Assembly: GCA_003427395.1 (NCBI GenBank)
Contig: BFEA01000204.1
Span: 691,932-741,284 of the forward strand
Origin: Chara braunii
Lineage: Eukaryota; Streptophyta; Charophyceae; Charales; Characeae
Direction: 5' to 3'
DNA length: 49,353 nt
Part shown: positions 30,956-41,999 of the stretch, in pieces
How positions within the stretch are numbered: the stretch's first letter is position 1
Layout of the letters: the number at the start of each line of letters is the position of its first letter
Made by a program: the position numbers and the translations under genes
Notes under the pieces: generated by a model
Database searches by the model: none
Told to the model about the DNA's origin: nothing
Seen by the model: only the letters and a program-made list of their open reading frames with translations

Positions 30956-31715
30956 GACCTTCGGAGCGTCCGCCATAGCTGGGACCTGCGCTGTACTCTG
31001 CCAGCATGTAGGGGCTGTCAGAGGTCTGGGTTATTGAGGTCTGCTGGAGGCGAGAGAAGTTGGTGCCCTGCTGGACCCTCCTCCGGAGTGGGGTTCCAGG
31101 GTTCTGGCGCTGCAGCCATAGCTGCAGCTTCTTCCTCAGAGGTCATCTTGTCAGGGTTTGGTGGCGCTGCTGCAGACTTCCATCCGAGAAGTCTTCCGAC
31201 ACTTCGTCATCATCAGATACTGTGGTGCTGTTCTTCATCCTCCGAGTGGTGCTTGGCCTCAGAGGCCTGTTTCAGGGTGGCGCTTCCCTGTGGAGGCTGT
31301 ATCTGGGTGGCGCTTGATGTTTCAGGGACTCAGGGGTGTCACGAGTGGTCATTCAGGGTTGGGGAGTGAGGCGCTGCTCATTTCTGAGCAGCACACTATA
31401 GTATTGAGGTTATCCTGACAATTCGAGACTCTGAGTTTAATAAACAGTGTGATACTGGGTTTGGACTATCATCTTTTCATTGTTTCCTGGATGTGATCTT
31501 CTCAGCTTTTCTTTATGACTGGTTGTGAGGATTGAGTGGAGTGCATTGCACTTTTAGTGTACCCTGTCATATCGCATGGTCAAGTCTTCCGCTGTGTTTA
31601 TCTCTCCCTGTGCGGTGTGATACTCCTCCCCTTCCTTCGGTGTATATATGGGCATACCTGGAAGTCTATGTGTGCGAGTGTTGGTCTCAGACAACAAACA
31701 ACCAGAATCATAACA
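30956..31715 (+). repeat. 5' LTR
   Basis: About 760 bp that align from GACCTTCGGAGCG to ACCAGAATCATAACA with the copy at 37.4-38.1 kb. By eye the first 265 bp differ at roughly 7% of positions, implying an old insertion. The true 5' boundary may lie further upstream, because the partner copy was truncated by deletion and cannot define it. Confidence 0.85.
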
Positions 31716-31717
31716 GT

Positions 31718-31730
31718 TGGTCTCAGAGCG
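31718..31730 (+). promoter_or_regulatory. Primer binding site, initiator-Met tRNA type
   Basis: TGGTCTCAGAGCG sits two bases after the LTR end. It matches the usual plant-element site TGGTATCAGAGC (complement of the initiator tRNA-Met 3' end) at all but one position. Confidence 0.75.
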
Positions 31731-33228
31731 ATTGGATCCAGACTTTGGAGCGATTGATGAGTTGGAGCAACTATCATCATCTGGCGAGATACTGGAGTTG
31801 AGTTTCATGGCGATTCATCATCTTCAGGGTTTTTGTCAGTAAGGGTGGTGGTAGTGAGTGTGTGGCGAGAAGAATTGGACAGAGGGTGACTCACTCCTGA
31901 CTAGGGTTGTGCAAGAGTGGTTGGCGATTGGTGCTCAGAGGCCTGAGAGGCTCTGGGAGGCTATTTTTAGCCTTGCGATTCATCTGGAGGCTGGCGATTG
32001 GCAAGGAAGTGATCCCAGGAGGTTGCAATTTTAAAATTGGGTCAGGATCCCCAATTTCCAAGCAGCGCAGTACAGGGTGATGCGGCGCTGCACCGAGTTT
32101 GTCAGTTATCGGCACCTGGGAGTCCAAATTCATTGAATCTGTCAGTTGGGGGTGAAGCGCCCCTAGGTAATGTACTGGATCACCAAGTTTCAGGCAATTT
32201 GGTACGTGGGAACACTGGGTACTGGCAGGAGATGAAATTGGCGAGATGGGGTTGACTAGTCAGCCATAGCTAGAGTTTCATGCATCTTCTTCAGAGTTGA
32301 CCTTGAAGTAAGTGTGTTCCTTACTCTACTCTGTGTGGCGATTCTGGGTCTATTAGATTAGTGAAATTTGGTTTGTCTGTCAGTTTACAGTTGAAAATCG
32401 AAATTCGGACTGTGGGACAGTCATATCCAACTTCCCCTACTTATCTTCTTTGACTTCTACTAACCCTGTTTGACCTCCTTTCGGACTCAGATTTCATTTG
32501 TGACTGCTTTACAGTATTGCGATTTATACTGTGTAGTGAAATGGTGAATTTAGGGTCCTGTTTTCAGTGATAATGCAAATTTGAATTTTGCGCTGACATA
32601 GCTAAAGCTTGGCTAGACTAGGGTCAGTCATAACTTTGATTCCGTCTGTCAGAATTCAATTATGTCAGTCCCTGGTAAATCGCAATTCAGTACTTTGTCT
32701 GTGTCTGAAATCGCACATCCAAATTTGATGTTCTGAGTCAGTTACAGTGAAAACTGTAATTCGTCATACCCAGGGTATGGCATACAGGGTCATACAGTAG
32801 TGAAGTCTGCACGGTAGGTCTAAAAATAGGGTTACCTGTAAATCGCTGCATCTTGGTTATCAGTGGACACCTGTCAAACCCTAATTAGTCACTTTGTCTA
32901 ACTACTAATCGACACTCATCAGTCCAAGACTGCATCCTGTCAGTGATTGATGCAGGATTTGCAATTATTGCGTGCAATTGTGGGTTCAGGGTAGTGATGG
33001 GAAAATCGTGAAAGGAATTTTTGTCGAGTGTACTCTAAACTGACCCTGACCCTCAAGCGGTCTGCTGAGACTGAGCACTCACTTGCTTAGACTAACCAAC
33101 CTTCTCTCTCCAGGCAGGTGGCAACAACTGAGTGAGTACTGCAGAGAAAACTCAATTACTTCTACTTCCTGTTTGTTTCTAATTATTTGTTTGTTTTTAT
33201 TTATCTGAATTGTGGGAAATTAAAATTG
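31731..33228 (+). other. Untranslated leader of the gypsy element
   Basis: About 1.5 kb between primer binding site and gag, with no convincing coding frame. Long leaders are common in plant gypsy elements. I see no further structure. Confidence 0.6.
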
Positions 33229-34756
33229 GGAGATGCTGGGAAAGGAGAAGCTTCTGAGGCAAAGCCTCAAATTCCGCTTGACCCTTTAGAGGCTGAACTG
33301 CGGGCCCAACAGGAGAAACTCTTGCGGTAGGTCCAGGCAGTTGAGTCCCTAAAGGCTGAGCTGAAGAAGAAAGAAGAGGCATCTTAGAAGGAGGTTAGGA
33401 GAAAGCTGCTGATTGCAGATGTGGAGAAGATCAGGACAAGTGGTACTTCCAGAGTTCATCCTCTTGCAGGATGATATTCACCGTTCTTATTTTACTAACT
33501 GGGACGACCGGATTACCAGTCTGGAGAGCAGTCACTCAACTTTTTCTAAAAAGTTGGATGACATCTCTACCAAACTGGACGAGATCTTTACTCATTTGAA
33601 GATCCCTACCACCCTGACCTTGCCTCCATCCCCTAGGCCTTCTCAAGCAGGCCCTCGACAACTCCCACAATCCAGACCCAGATCCCCATCTTCTACACCC
33701 AAGTCAACAGCCGCTTCACAGCCCTCAGTTTCATTTGATCAGCAGCGGCCCAAGCTGACCACTCCACCTATGTTCTCTGGCGAGGACCCTAAGGTGGATG
33801 TTGCAGATTGGGGCACTGCACAAAGAACCTATCTGAGTGGGTTTAAATGTGACGAGGATGTGAAAGTGTCAGCCATCCTTGCTCGTCTGGAGAGGATTGC
33901 ACTGAAATGGTGCACCTCTACCTCCAGCAAGCAAGGTATGGAGATGTTTGATTGGGCGCAGAGGTTGGGGGTGGCTGGATTTCTTCAGGCATTGCAGGAC
34001 CGGTTTGCAGACAAGGAGCAGGGCATAAAAGCAGCAGACAAAATTTTGCGCCTGGGGCAGAAGAAGTTTGATGGCTCCTTGTCCAAACTGTATTCTACCT
34101 TTGAGAGTCTGACATCGACTCCTGGGTTGGAGATGAGTGAGCAGGATCTGCTCAATCATTTCCTCAGAGCAACGCCTTAGCAATTCCAGCTTGCTTTATT
34201 CTCTCAGGGCCACAAGGACTGGCGGTCGTTTGGCAGATCAGCCCTGGACTTGGAGTCCAAACTCCATGTCCAGGAAGCACCTTCTGAAGGAAGGAAGGGA
34301 CCCTCCTCAAAGGGGCGAAGAAGGAGGAAGGGTGCCCTATTTGCTGCTGCAGGTTCTAGTTCAGATGATGATGCAGCATCCCAGGGTGGGACCCCTCCAT
34401 CTGGGACTGCTTCCTCATCTGCTGCAGATCCTGTTCTTGCCCTGGCTGATGCTTTGATAAGTTTGACCAAGGGTAAATCTCAGGCTCAGAAAGCACCAAC
34501 CAGCAGTAAGGGGAAAGGTAAGGGACGTACCTCTTCCCCTCGTGCCCAGAGAGTGCCATTACCACGTGACGTCCGTTGGCCAGTTGACCCCCTTGATCCT
34601 TCCACCTTCCTCTGGCATGCACTCAGGATCCAGGAGGGGGTCTGGAGGAAGAGAAAGGACAAGGGTGTCTGTCTGAGGTGCGAGGGGGACCACTTCTTAA
34701 AGGACTGTCCCAGTATGCCTCGCAGGTCCACAAGCAGCTCTAGTTCAAAAAACTAG
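33229..34756 (+). pseudogene. gag: gag (capsid/nucleocapsid) of the gypsy element, broken
   Basis: The 5' part (33,229-33,440) is Glu/Lys-rich and probably coiled-coil but holds two in-frame TAG codons. A frame change near 33,440 leads into 33,413-34,180, which has a predicted coiled segment (ITSLESSHSTFSKKLDD), a Pro/Ser-rich linker and a gag core (FSGEDPKVDVADWGTAQRTY, CTSTSSKQGM, ALQDRF). A TAG at 34,178-34,180 interrupts the same frame, which then continues to 34,756 and ends with a zinc knuckle CLRCEGDHFLKDC. Its spacing is C-X2-C-X3-H-X4-C, one residue shorter than the usual CCHC. Gag would form the particle and bind element RNA. Confidence 0.85.
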
Positions 34757-34767
34757 AGCAGAGAGAG

Positions 34768-37356
34768 GTGGAAGCAACAACTCCTTTCACCAGTGCTGAT
34801 TCACTTTCTGACGAAGGTGAACCTTCACATTCTCTCGCTGGTTCTTTCATTTCTGGAGTTGCATCTTCAGGGTCCTTCACCTTTGAGGACTCTAAGTTGG
34901 ATGAGACGTTGGAGGAGGATGATGCTCAGTGCCTTGATGATCTTTTCCTGTCCTTGCAGGAGAAGAAAAAACACAGGTCAGAACTCATCCTGCTTCGACC
35001 CTCTATCCTGGGAGCCAAGATCAAAGGGCTCTTAGACTGTGGGGCTACTCGCAACTCCATATCCCCCAAGGCAGTCAGCAAGCTGCACTTGGATCAGAGA
35101 TTGGTGAAATTGCGACAACCCATAGAGGTTCGCATTGGGGACTCTTCCACAGTCAGGATGACAAGCAGGGAGAAATCAGGCACCACCTGAATTTCTACGT
35201 GTTCCCTAACGTTCCCTTTGACCTTGTCTTTTTTATGCAGTGGCTTGGCGCCACCAATCCTAGGATCGACTGGCGGATTCCTAGGGTTGAGCTACCTGAC
35301 CGGCATGGGGTTGATCGCCCTTGTATGCTCGCTGACGAGTACCATCCGGCCAGCAACTGTTATTGCATGAGTGCTCGCAGATTTCTGCGTTTCTCTCGCC
35401 AGACTGACCACACCCCTCTTTTGTGGCTTATGTCAACAAACTGATGTGGAAGTTGCTCCCTGCCCCTCTCAAATTCAGCAGGTTGTTGACCGCTTCTCAG
35501 ATCTTATGGAGGAGCCTACTGGACTTGTCCATAGGCAGACCAAACATAAGATTGTGATCCTGCCTGGTTCGGTCCCTCCCAAGGGCCGAGTCTACATGAT
35601 GTCCCCTGCGGAACTTGAAGAGCTCAGGAAACAGTTAGAGACCTTGACCAGCAAAGGATGGATCAGGCCCAACACATCTCAATTTGGGGCACCAGTCCTC
35701 TTTGTTCCAAAGGGGAATGGTGAGTTTATGATGTGCGTGGACTATCGTGGTCTCAATAAAATCACGAGGAAGTCTACAGAGCCCCTTCCTCGCATTGATG
35801 ATTTGTTGGACATGGTGCAGGGCTGTACCATCTTTAACAAGATCGACCTCAAATCTAGCTATCACCAGATTGAGATGGTTGAAGGCGATGTCCACAAGAC
35901 AACCTTCAAAACCAGGTATGGCACATATGAATACCTTGTTGAGCCATTCGGTCTCTGCAACGCCCAGGCACCTTCCAGATAGAGATGCATCGCATACTCA
36001 GGTCTTATCTGGACAAGTTCGTAGTTGTCTACCTAGATGATATCTTGGTATTCATACGTTCTGTCCAGGAGCATGCGCAACATCTGGCTCTGGTCCTCCA
36101 GGCCTTATGTGATAACCAGTATAAGATCAACAGGGAGAAATCCTCTTTTGGGGTTCCCTCTGTGATCTATCCGGCTCACGCCATTTCTGGAGAGGGGTTG
36201 ACTCCTGAAGCAACGAAAGTTGCTGTAGTTCAGGACTGGCCGCGACCTGCTAACATTCGTGATGTCCGATGATTCTTGGGACTTGCATCTTATTATAGGA
36301 AGTTCATCCAGAACTTCTCTGCTATCGCAACTCCCTTGACTGATCTCACAAAGAAAGACACTTCCTTTCTTTGGATATCAAAATGTCAGGAGGCTTTCAC
36401 ACGTCTCAAGGAGGCCTTGATTCGTGCTCCTGTCTTGAAGTTACCTGACCCTACCCTGCCTTTTGTGCTTACCACTGACGCTATCCAGTATGGTGTAGGG
36501 GCGGTACTTCAACAGGATGATGGGAATGGTCTGCAACCTATCGAGTATATGAGCAAGAAGATCAAAACAAAGAAGCTGCAGGACTCTACCTATGAGAAAG
36601 AGTTGTATGCTCTTGTGTTAGCGCTCAAGCATTGGAAGCACTTCCTCCTGGGCAGGCACTTTAAGATCTTCTCATATCACTCCACCCTGCAGTGGATGAA
36701 GTCCCAGGGAGAACTGAATGACAAGCTTGCTCGCTACATCCTGTTCATTGACATGTTTGACTTTGAACTGAGACACAAGAAGGGGTGCTACAATCGAGTA
36801 GCAGATGCCCTTTCTCGTAGGCCTGACGCTCTTTTCCTGATCTACTTTACTTACTCATTTGGAGAGAGGACTCGCCAGACCATTGCCCAACTGCTGCCCC
36901 AGGATGCGAATTTTGGGCCTATCGTTAGGAATCTCCAGGACGATCCCGCATCTGAACCAGGATACACTCTGGTTTCAGACCTTGCTGTACACTTGCAGCA
37001 GAGGTGAGGAACACCTGTGCATTCCTCAGGACCGCAAGCTGAGAACACTCCTGATGTTTGAGTGTCATGATGCTCATGGTCACTTTGGAGCCCTTAAATC
37101 GCATGCAGCCCTGTCGCAACGCTTCTTCTGGAAGGAGATGAGGAGTGGCATGCTGCACTATGTGGAAACCTGTGAGTTATGCCAAAGGAACAAGGTAGTA
37201 CGACGACCTCCCCTTGGCCTACTCAAACCACTACCCATCCCTGAGGCACCTGCACAGTCAGTGCCTATTGATTTTACTGACTTGGGTAAGACCACACCTC
37301 GTGCTATGCGTCAGGTTATGGTGTGCATGGATCGGTTCTCCAAATATGCAGAGTTC
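34768..37356 (+). pseudogene. pol: pol of the gypsy element: protease, RT, RNase H, integrase N-part; frameshifted
   Basis: Protease: GLLDCGATRNSIS near 35,029-35,065 (active-site Asp in DCGA). Frames change near 35,185 and 35,440. [22 protein letters not shown], then [13 protein letters not shown], a one-base shift near 35,975, and the catalytic YLDD at 36,030-36,041. A TGA at 36,270-36,272 stands where Arg precedes FLGLASYYRKF. RNase H: TTDAIQYGVGAVLQQ and YEKELYALVLALKHWKHF, but the expected Asp of the TDH-type motif is Tyr (SYHSTL, codon 36,675-36,677). Integrase: an HHCC zinc finger ending CELCQRNK, then the start of the core (VPIDFTD, CMDRFSKYAEF), where the 3' LTR begins abruptly. At least four frame changes plus one stop exclude function. 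Confidence 0.9.
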
Positions 37357-38129
37357 GACCTTCGGAGCGTCGGCCATAGCTGGGACCTGCACTGTACTCT
37401 GCCAGCACGTAGGGGCTGTCAGAGATCTGGGTTATCGAGGTCTGCTGGAGGCGAGAGAAGTTGGTGCCCTGCTGGACCCTTCTCCGGAGTGGCGTTCCCG
37501 GGTTGTGGCGCTGCAGCCGTAGCTGCAGCTACTCCCTCAGAGGTCATCTTGTCAGGGTTTGGTGGCACTGCTGCAGACTTCCATCCGGGAAGTCTTCTGA
37601 CACTTTGTCATCATCCGATACTGTGGCGCTGGTCTTCTTCTTTATCCTCTGAGTGGCGCTTGGCCTCAGAGGCCTGTTTCAGGGTGGCGCTTCCCTTTGG
37701 AGGCTGTATCTGGGTGACACTTGATGTTTAAGGGGCTCAGGGGTGTCTCGAGTGGTTATTCAGGGTTGGGGAGTGAGGCGCTGCTCATTTCTGAGCAGCG
37801 CACTATAGTATTGAGGTTATCCTGACAATTCGACACTCTGAGTTCAATAAACAATGTGATACTGGGTTTGGACTATCATCATTTCATTGTTTCCTGGATA
37901 TGATCTTCTCGGTTTTTCTTTATGACTGGTTGTGAGGATTGAGCGGAGTGAATTGCACTTTCCGTGTACCCTGTCATATCGCATGGTCAAGTCTTCCGCT
38001 GTGTTTATCTCTCCCTGTGTAGTGTGATACTCCTATCCTCTCCCCTTCCTTATGTGTATGTATGGGCATACCTGGAAGTCTATGTGTGCGAGTGTTGGTC
38101 TCAGACAACAAACAACCAGAATCATGACA
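37357..38129 (+). repeat. 3' LTR, fused to the truncated integrase
   Basis: Aligned to the 5' LTR along its whole length, ending AATCATGACA. The junction with integrase at GAGTTC|GACC has no polypurine tract, showing a deletion that removed the pol 3' end and possibly the first bases of this LTR. Confidence 0.85.
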
Positions 38130-38544
38130 ACATGCTGCGGATTCTTACCAGTCTAATGGGAAGGTATTTTGCCCGTGCAATGGTGAAGGAGATTGACGAG
38201 TTCAGACTCGAAATCTTTCTCCATTTCTCTATTAGTCCAGAGTTTGGATCTACCGTTTGTGTACCGATATGAGGTCGTACCCGAATTGTACATCATATTC
38301 GAATATCGTTCTTGTTTTGCTCATATTATCCTGATTCCACAGCCATTCCTTGGGGTCGAATTCCAAATCTCGTGTGCTGAGTTCTGTTTGGAAGGTTAAG
38401 TTATGGTTTATTCTGCAAGACCTTGACCTTCCTGAGTAAGAAGATGTCTAGGATCTCGGTTTGAGGTTCAGCGTTTAGGACTTCTAGTTCCTGGAGGCTG
38501 TGATTGGAGGTTGGGTATGAAACTAATTTGGACTGGTAGTTGGC

Positions 38545-39960
38545 TCATGCTGGGTGCTTGATGAATTGGTACACTCTCACGAGAGAGGTTTGAGTGGTGA
38601 GTAGGCCCCATTCCCCAGGTTTCCACTCTTCTCTTAACAGCGCAATCCAGTGCTGTGAGATACTATGCCGTATCGTGACTACGTCGGCTTCTAGAGAGTG
38701 ACACCCCTTCAGGGGGACGCGTAACGCTTGTTCTGTCAATCACTCCCTACGTTCTTCCGACCATAAATGTTTAATTTGCCAAACACCTCTTTCTACCGAG
38801 GACAGCCATCTCTGATCCTTGGTGCGCAGGGAGCAGGGACTGCCCTCCGCGTTCTTGATCTAGGGATTGCAAAAAAGGGGTTGTTTGGATACTTCTTCCT
38901 TATTGCTGGGGGCACTGTGCTTATTTGACATGAGTCGGCGCCAGGCTTTCAGGGTAGGCGTCTAGTAAGGGTTTGGCATGGTAGTGCCCTGATGTGCTGA
39001 TTGTGGCTGAGTTCGTCGCGACCTTCCTGGTCTGATAGGGCATTCTTTTGCCATTATCCAAAAAGAGACCGCTCATGTTAGGAGGTGAGTCAGGTGACTA
39101 GGTTCCTTATGCTATTCAGGGCCATTTTTGTCCAGGGGTGGGACTGTCTCGTTAGGATTTTGATTACCCACTTCATGTGGAGTGCGATGGCTTCCTGTTT
39201 TGGGTCAATTAAGCCTAAGCCTCCTTCATTGTGGTTTCCTGGTGATGTAATGCCATGCCACTTTGTTGATGCAGGTGGTTCTGTTAGGATCCCCAGTCAA
39301 CGGAAAGCATCTGACTTTTGCAAGGAGATTCTTCAGGTTGTCGTTGGGGGGGACCCAAATGGAGGCCATGTACCACAGTGTCGGGAAGATAGTCATGTTT
39401 ATAATTAGCGCCCTACCGGTTTGGGATGCCTGAGCATTCATGCACGGGGCCAGACGAGTTGTTGCCCTAGCAATGAGATTTTGTACCATACAAGGCCATG
39501 TGTCGTCCTTGTTCACCATAATGCCCGGGTAGTGGAGTGATTGTTCGCCTGTGGACCAAGATAGGGGTGTGGGAATGTCATCTGGGGGGGGACTCCGTCG
39601 AGTAGCCACCATCCCTCGGTTTTGGCCCAATTGACCCTCATTTCGGATGCCAGTCGGAAGGCTTCCATTGCTCCGACGAGGGCTTGGAAGGATGAGTTAT
39701 TGGCTCGGATGAGGACTGTGAGATCGTCCGCAAACATTAGAGCCGTGGGAAGGGCGAATCATGCAATGGGTTTAAATTCTGCTCTGTGAGGCAATCTATT
39801 GATGACTTCCACGATGAAGAGGAAAATGGTGGGAGCTAGGGGGTTGCCTTGGCGAACAGACGTTGAGATTGGTAGGTATCCGGCAATATTCTGTTGACCT
39901 GGACCCTTCTGGTGGCGTCGCCGTATGACATTCTTACCCATTCCCTGAAATTGGGCCCCA
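38545..39960 (-). pseudogene. LINE ORF2 reverse-transcriptase fragment
   Basis: Minus-strand phrases in order: FREWVRMSYGDATRRVQVN, SVRQGNPLAPTIFLFIVEVI, then MFADDLTVLIRANNSS with the catalytic FADD at about 39,730, and KTEGWWL. Downstream come ALIINMTIFPTLWYMASIWV and a Trp-rich C-terminal stretch (HWIALLREEWKPGEWGLL, about 38,620). These follow the palm, thumb and connection order of LINE RT. Frameshifts and stops interrupt it. Confidence 0.85.
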
Positions 39961-39999
39961 CTCCCATCGCTCGTGGAGGAAGTCCTAGTTGACCTCTCT

Positions 40000-41324
40000 T
40001 TCTTTTTGCAGAATTTTGAACTTGTTGTTCGTGCTTATGTCCTCTGTCATTTTGGTTGCAGATCTGGGATTTCTGAGGTGTTTGTGGTGTGCTAATTTGA
40101 TTCCAAATTCTATTATCTGGTCTCTCTCTAGTGAGTGCATATACTGCTGGATGTTGTCCAGTGAGTTCGTACCCGGTCCTTGTCCTTCGTCCTCTTCCTC
40201 CATATTTGCGTCTCTTCATCCGAGTCCTCTTCATCCCCTTATGTTTGGAGTACCCAAATCCATCTCAGGTTGTCCAGGTTGTCATCAAAGATCTAGCCTT
40301 TGTCCTGTGATTCATTGATTTACCAGACCTAGGCTTGGTGTCACATTCTACAAGCATCGACTGTTGAGTGTTATCTTCTTTTCGTTTTCACTAGTTAGAG
40401 GGCAATGCATCCCCAGGTGCCTTCTGTTTCTGCATTTGAAGTAGTAGGGATTTGTTTTCGTGGAGATGAAAAATGTCACTTGCTGCCCGTTTTTCCGGAA
40501 AATCTAGGCATCCGGGATTTTGGCGGAGTGCTTGAGGAAACCTCCAAACGCGCTACCCTGGTGTCATGGTTTGGTGCCATGAAGTCCGGGTTAGCTGGCA
40601 GCCAGTCGATAATTGGGTTATTGGGGTATTCCTCCTGCAGCCATTTTTCGAGGAAGTTGTGCATTCCCTCCAATAGATTGTCAAACTGCACCCAGAAATG
40701 GTTCCAGAGCATCGTTTGATGGTGTAAGGAGGCTTCTTCTTGAGGTTCTCATGGTGTTTTCCACAGTTGGATAGTGAACCTTTACATTTCAGAGAGCCTA
40801 CGGAGATGAGGAATTGCGCGTACGATGGGTCGCCACATAGAATCATGACTGTGTATCTCCCCTGCTTGTGATACGAGACATCTGGTACCGTTCCTGGAAT
40901 ACTCTCCAAATCCATCAGCCTGTACATTACCCATTTCACTTCTTATGTAAAGGCAGGTCTCAATTCTTGTTGGTAAAATTGAAAAGAACTGCATGTTTCT
41001 CGTACCATTTGTTCAACGACTGTAGATCCTGTTCCGGATATTCCCAGACTTGAACTTCGATTTCTTCCCCAGCTGTGTTTTTGATTGTTTCCTTGGTTTT
41101 AATGATTTCAGACTTAATTTCAGTTTTACTCATCAGGAAATCAGTTGCTCGTTGTCCTAATGATTTCAGGGTGGTTGTGGATTTTGGGTTCCTTCTGTCG
41201 AGGCTTGGGAAGGATCACTTGAGTTCTGAGATGCTGAGGCACCTGTACTTGGACTTGTGTCCACCTGTGCTTTTTCCTGTTGAGCGAGTGCTCGTCTTGC
41301 TGCTGGGATGTAAGAGAGTGCCAT
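40000..41324 (-). pseudogene. LINE ORF1-like protein with degenerate zinc knuckle
   Basis: The ATG at 41,324 opens a Gln/Ser/Pro-rich N terminus (MALSYIPAARRALAQQEKAQ). Successive frames then carry WEYPEQDLQSLNKWYEKH, a segment with GRYTVMILCGDPSYAQFL that resembles the RRM-like part of plant LINE ORF1 proteins, and near 40,410-40,450 a CCHC-type knuckle YFKCRNRRHLGMHC in which the first Cys has become Tyr. ORF1 proteins bind element RNA. Several frameshifts. Confidence 0.65.
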
Positions 41325-41340
41325 GATGGGGGATGGTTAG

Positions 41341-41820
41341 TGCCGCCTGATGTGAGTTAATCACTGACTTACATGCAGTTCAAAGTCAGCTATGTCCTTC
41401 TCCTGCTTAGCGTTGTCATCTCGAGGTGAAATGCCATAACTTTATCTCATGTCACAGCAGAGCATTGCTATGACTGTTGCTTCTTAGAAGGCAAAGACGG
41501 TACTGTGGGGCTGCCTGGTGGCAAGGTGAGAGAGACGGAGTACTGTAAACGGGGGAGTCACAAAAAGGGGCCTTTTGGTTCTGGTTAGAGTGAATTCTGC
41601 AGTTAAATATGGGGAAGCTGCGCTGAGTGTTGCGGATGGCAGATTGGTGTGGGGACGAAGGGTGGGAGTGGGTGAACTCGTCAGTCGGGTTGTGCCTAAA
41701 CTCACTACTAAACTAAATTAGTGAGATCTGTTATGATCCTGGCCAATTCGAAGCACACATTCATGAGAAAGTACAATGCCGTCCAATTGCAAAAGGAAAT
41801 GAATGAACTTGAGAGGAGAG
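41341..41820. other. No recognised gene
   Basis: Probably LINE 5' UTR in part, then unassigned sequence. Confidence 0.35.
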
Positions 41821-41825
41821 AGAGG

Positions 41826-41888
41826 GAAAGAAGAAGAAGAAGAAGAAGAAGAAGAAGAAGAAGAAGAAGAAGAAGAAGAAGAAGAAGA
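41826..41888. repeat. GAA trinucleotide tract
   Basis: About 20 uninterrupted GAA/AAG units. Poly-Arg, poly-Leu or poly-Lys frames here are artefacts of the repeat. Confidence 0.95.
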
Positions 41889-41999
41889 TGTACACCAGCA
41901 AAGACCAATGATAATTCCCTTCTTCTCGCCAATCCACTCTCCTCCTCCTTTTCTCCTCCCCTCTTATTCAAACAATAAATAACAATAGTAATGTAACTA

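Larger units (their letters stand above)
30956..38129 (+). mobile_element. Ty3/gypsy LTR retrotransposon, degraded
   Basis: A direct LTR pair (30,956-31,715 and 37,357-38,129) encloses a primer binding site, a leader of about 1.5 kb, gag, and pol in the gypsy order protease, reverse transcriptase, RNase H, integrase. Stops and frameshifts occur in both gag and pol. The 3' LTR homology begins inside the integrase core, so the rest of integrase, any chromodomain and the polypurine tract are deleted. It is not autonomous. Confidence 0.9.
38400..41340 (-). mobile_element. LINE (non-LTR retrotransposon), internally deleted
   Basis: Read on the minus strand, ORF1 starts at 41,324 and runs with frameshifts to about 40.0 kb. 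It is followed at once by the middle of an RT domain (about 39.95 kb), then the ORF2 C-terminal region to about 38.4 kb. The endonuclease and the first RT blocks that should separate ORF1 and RT are missing. I see no clear poly(A) at the low end. Confidence 0.75.
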
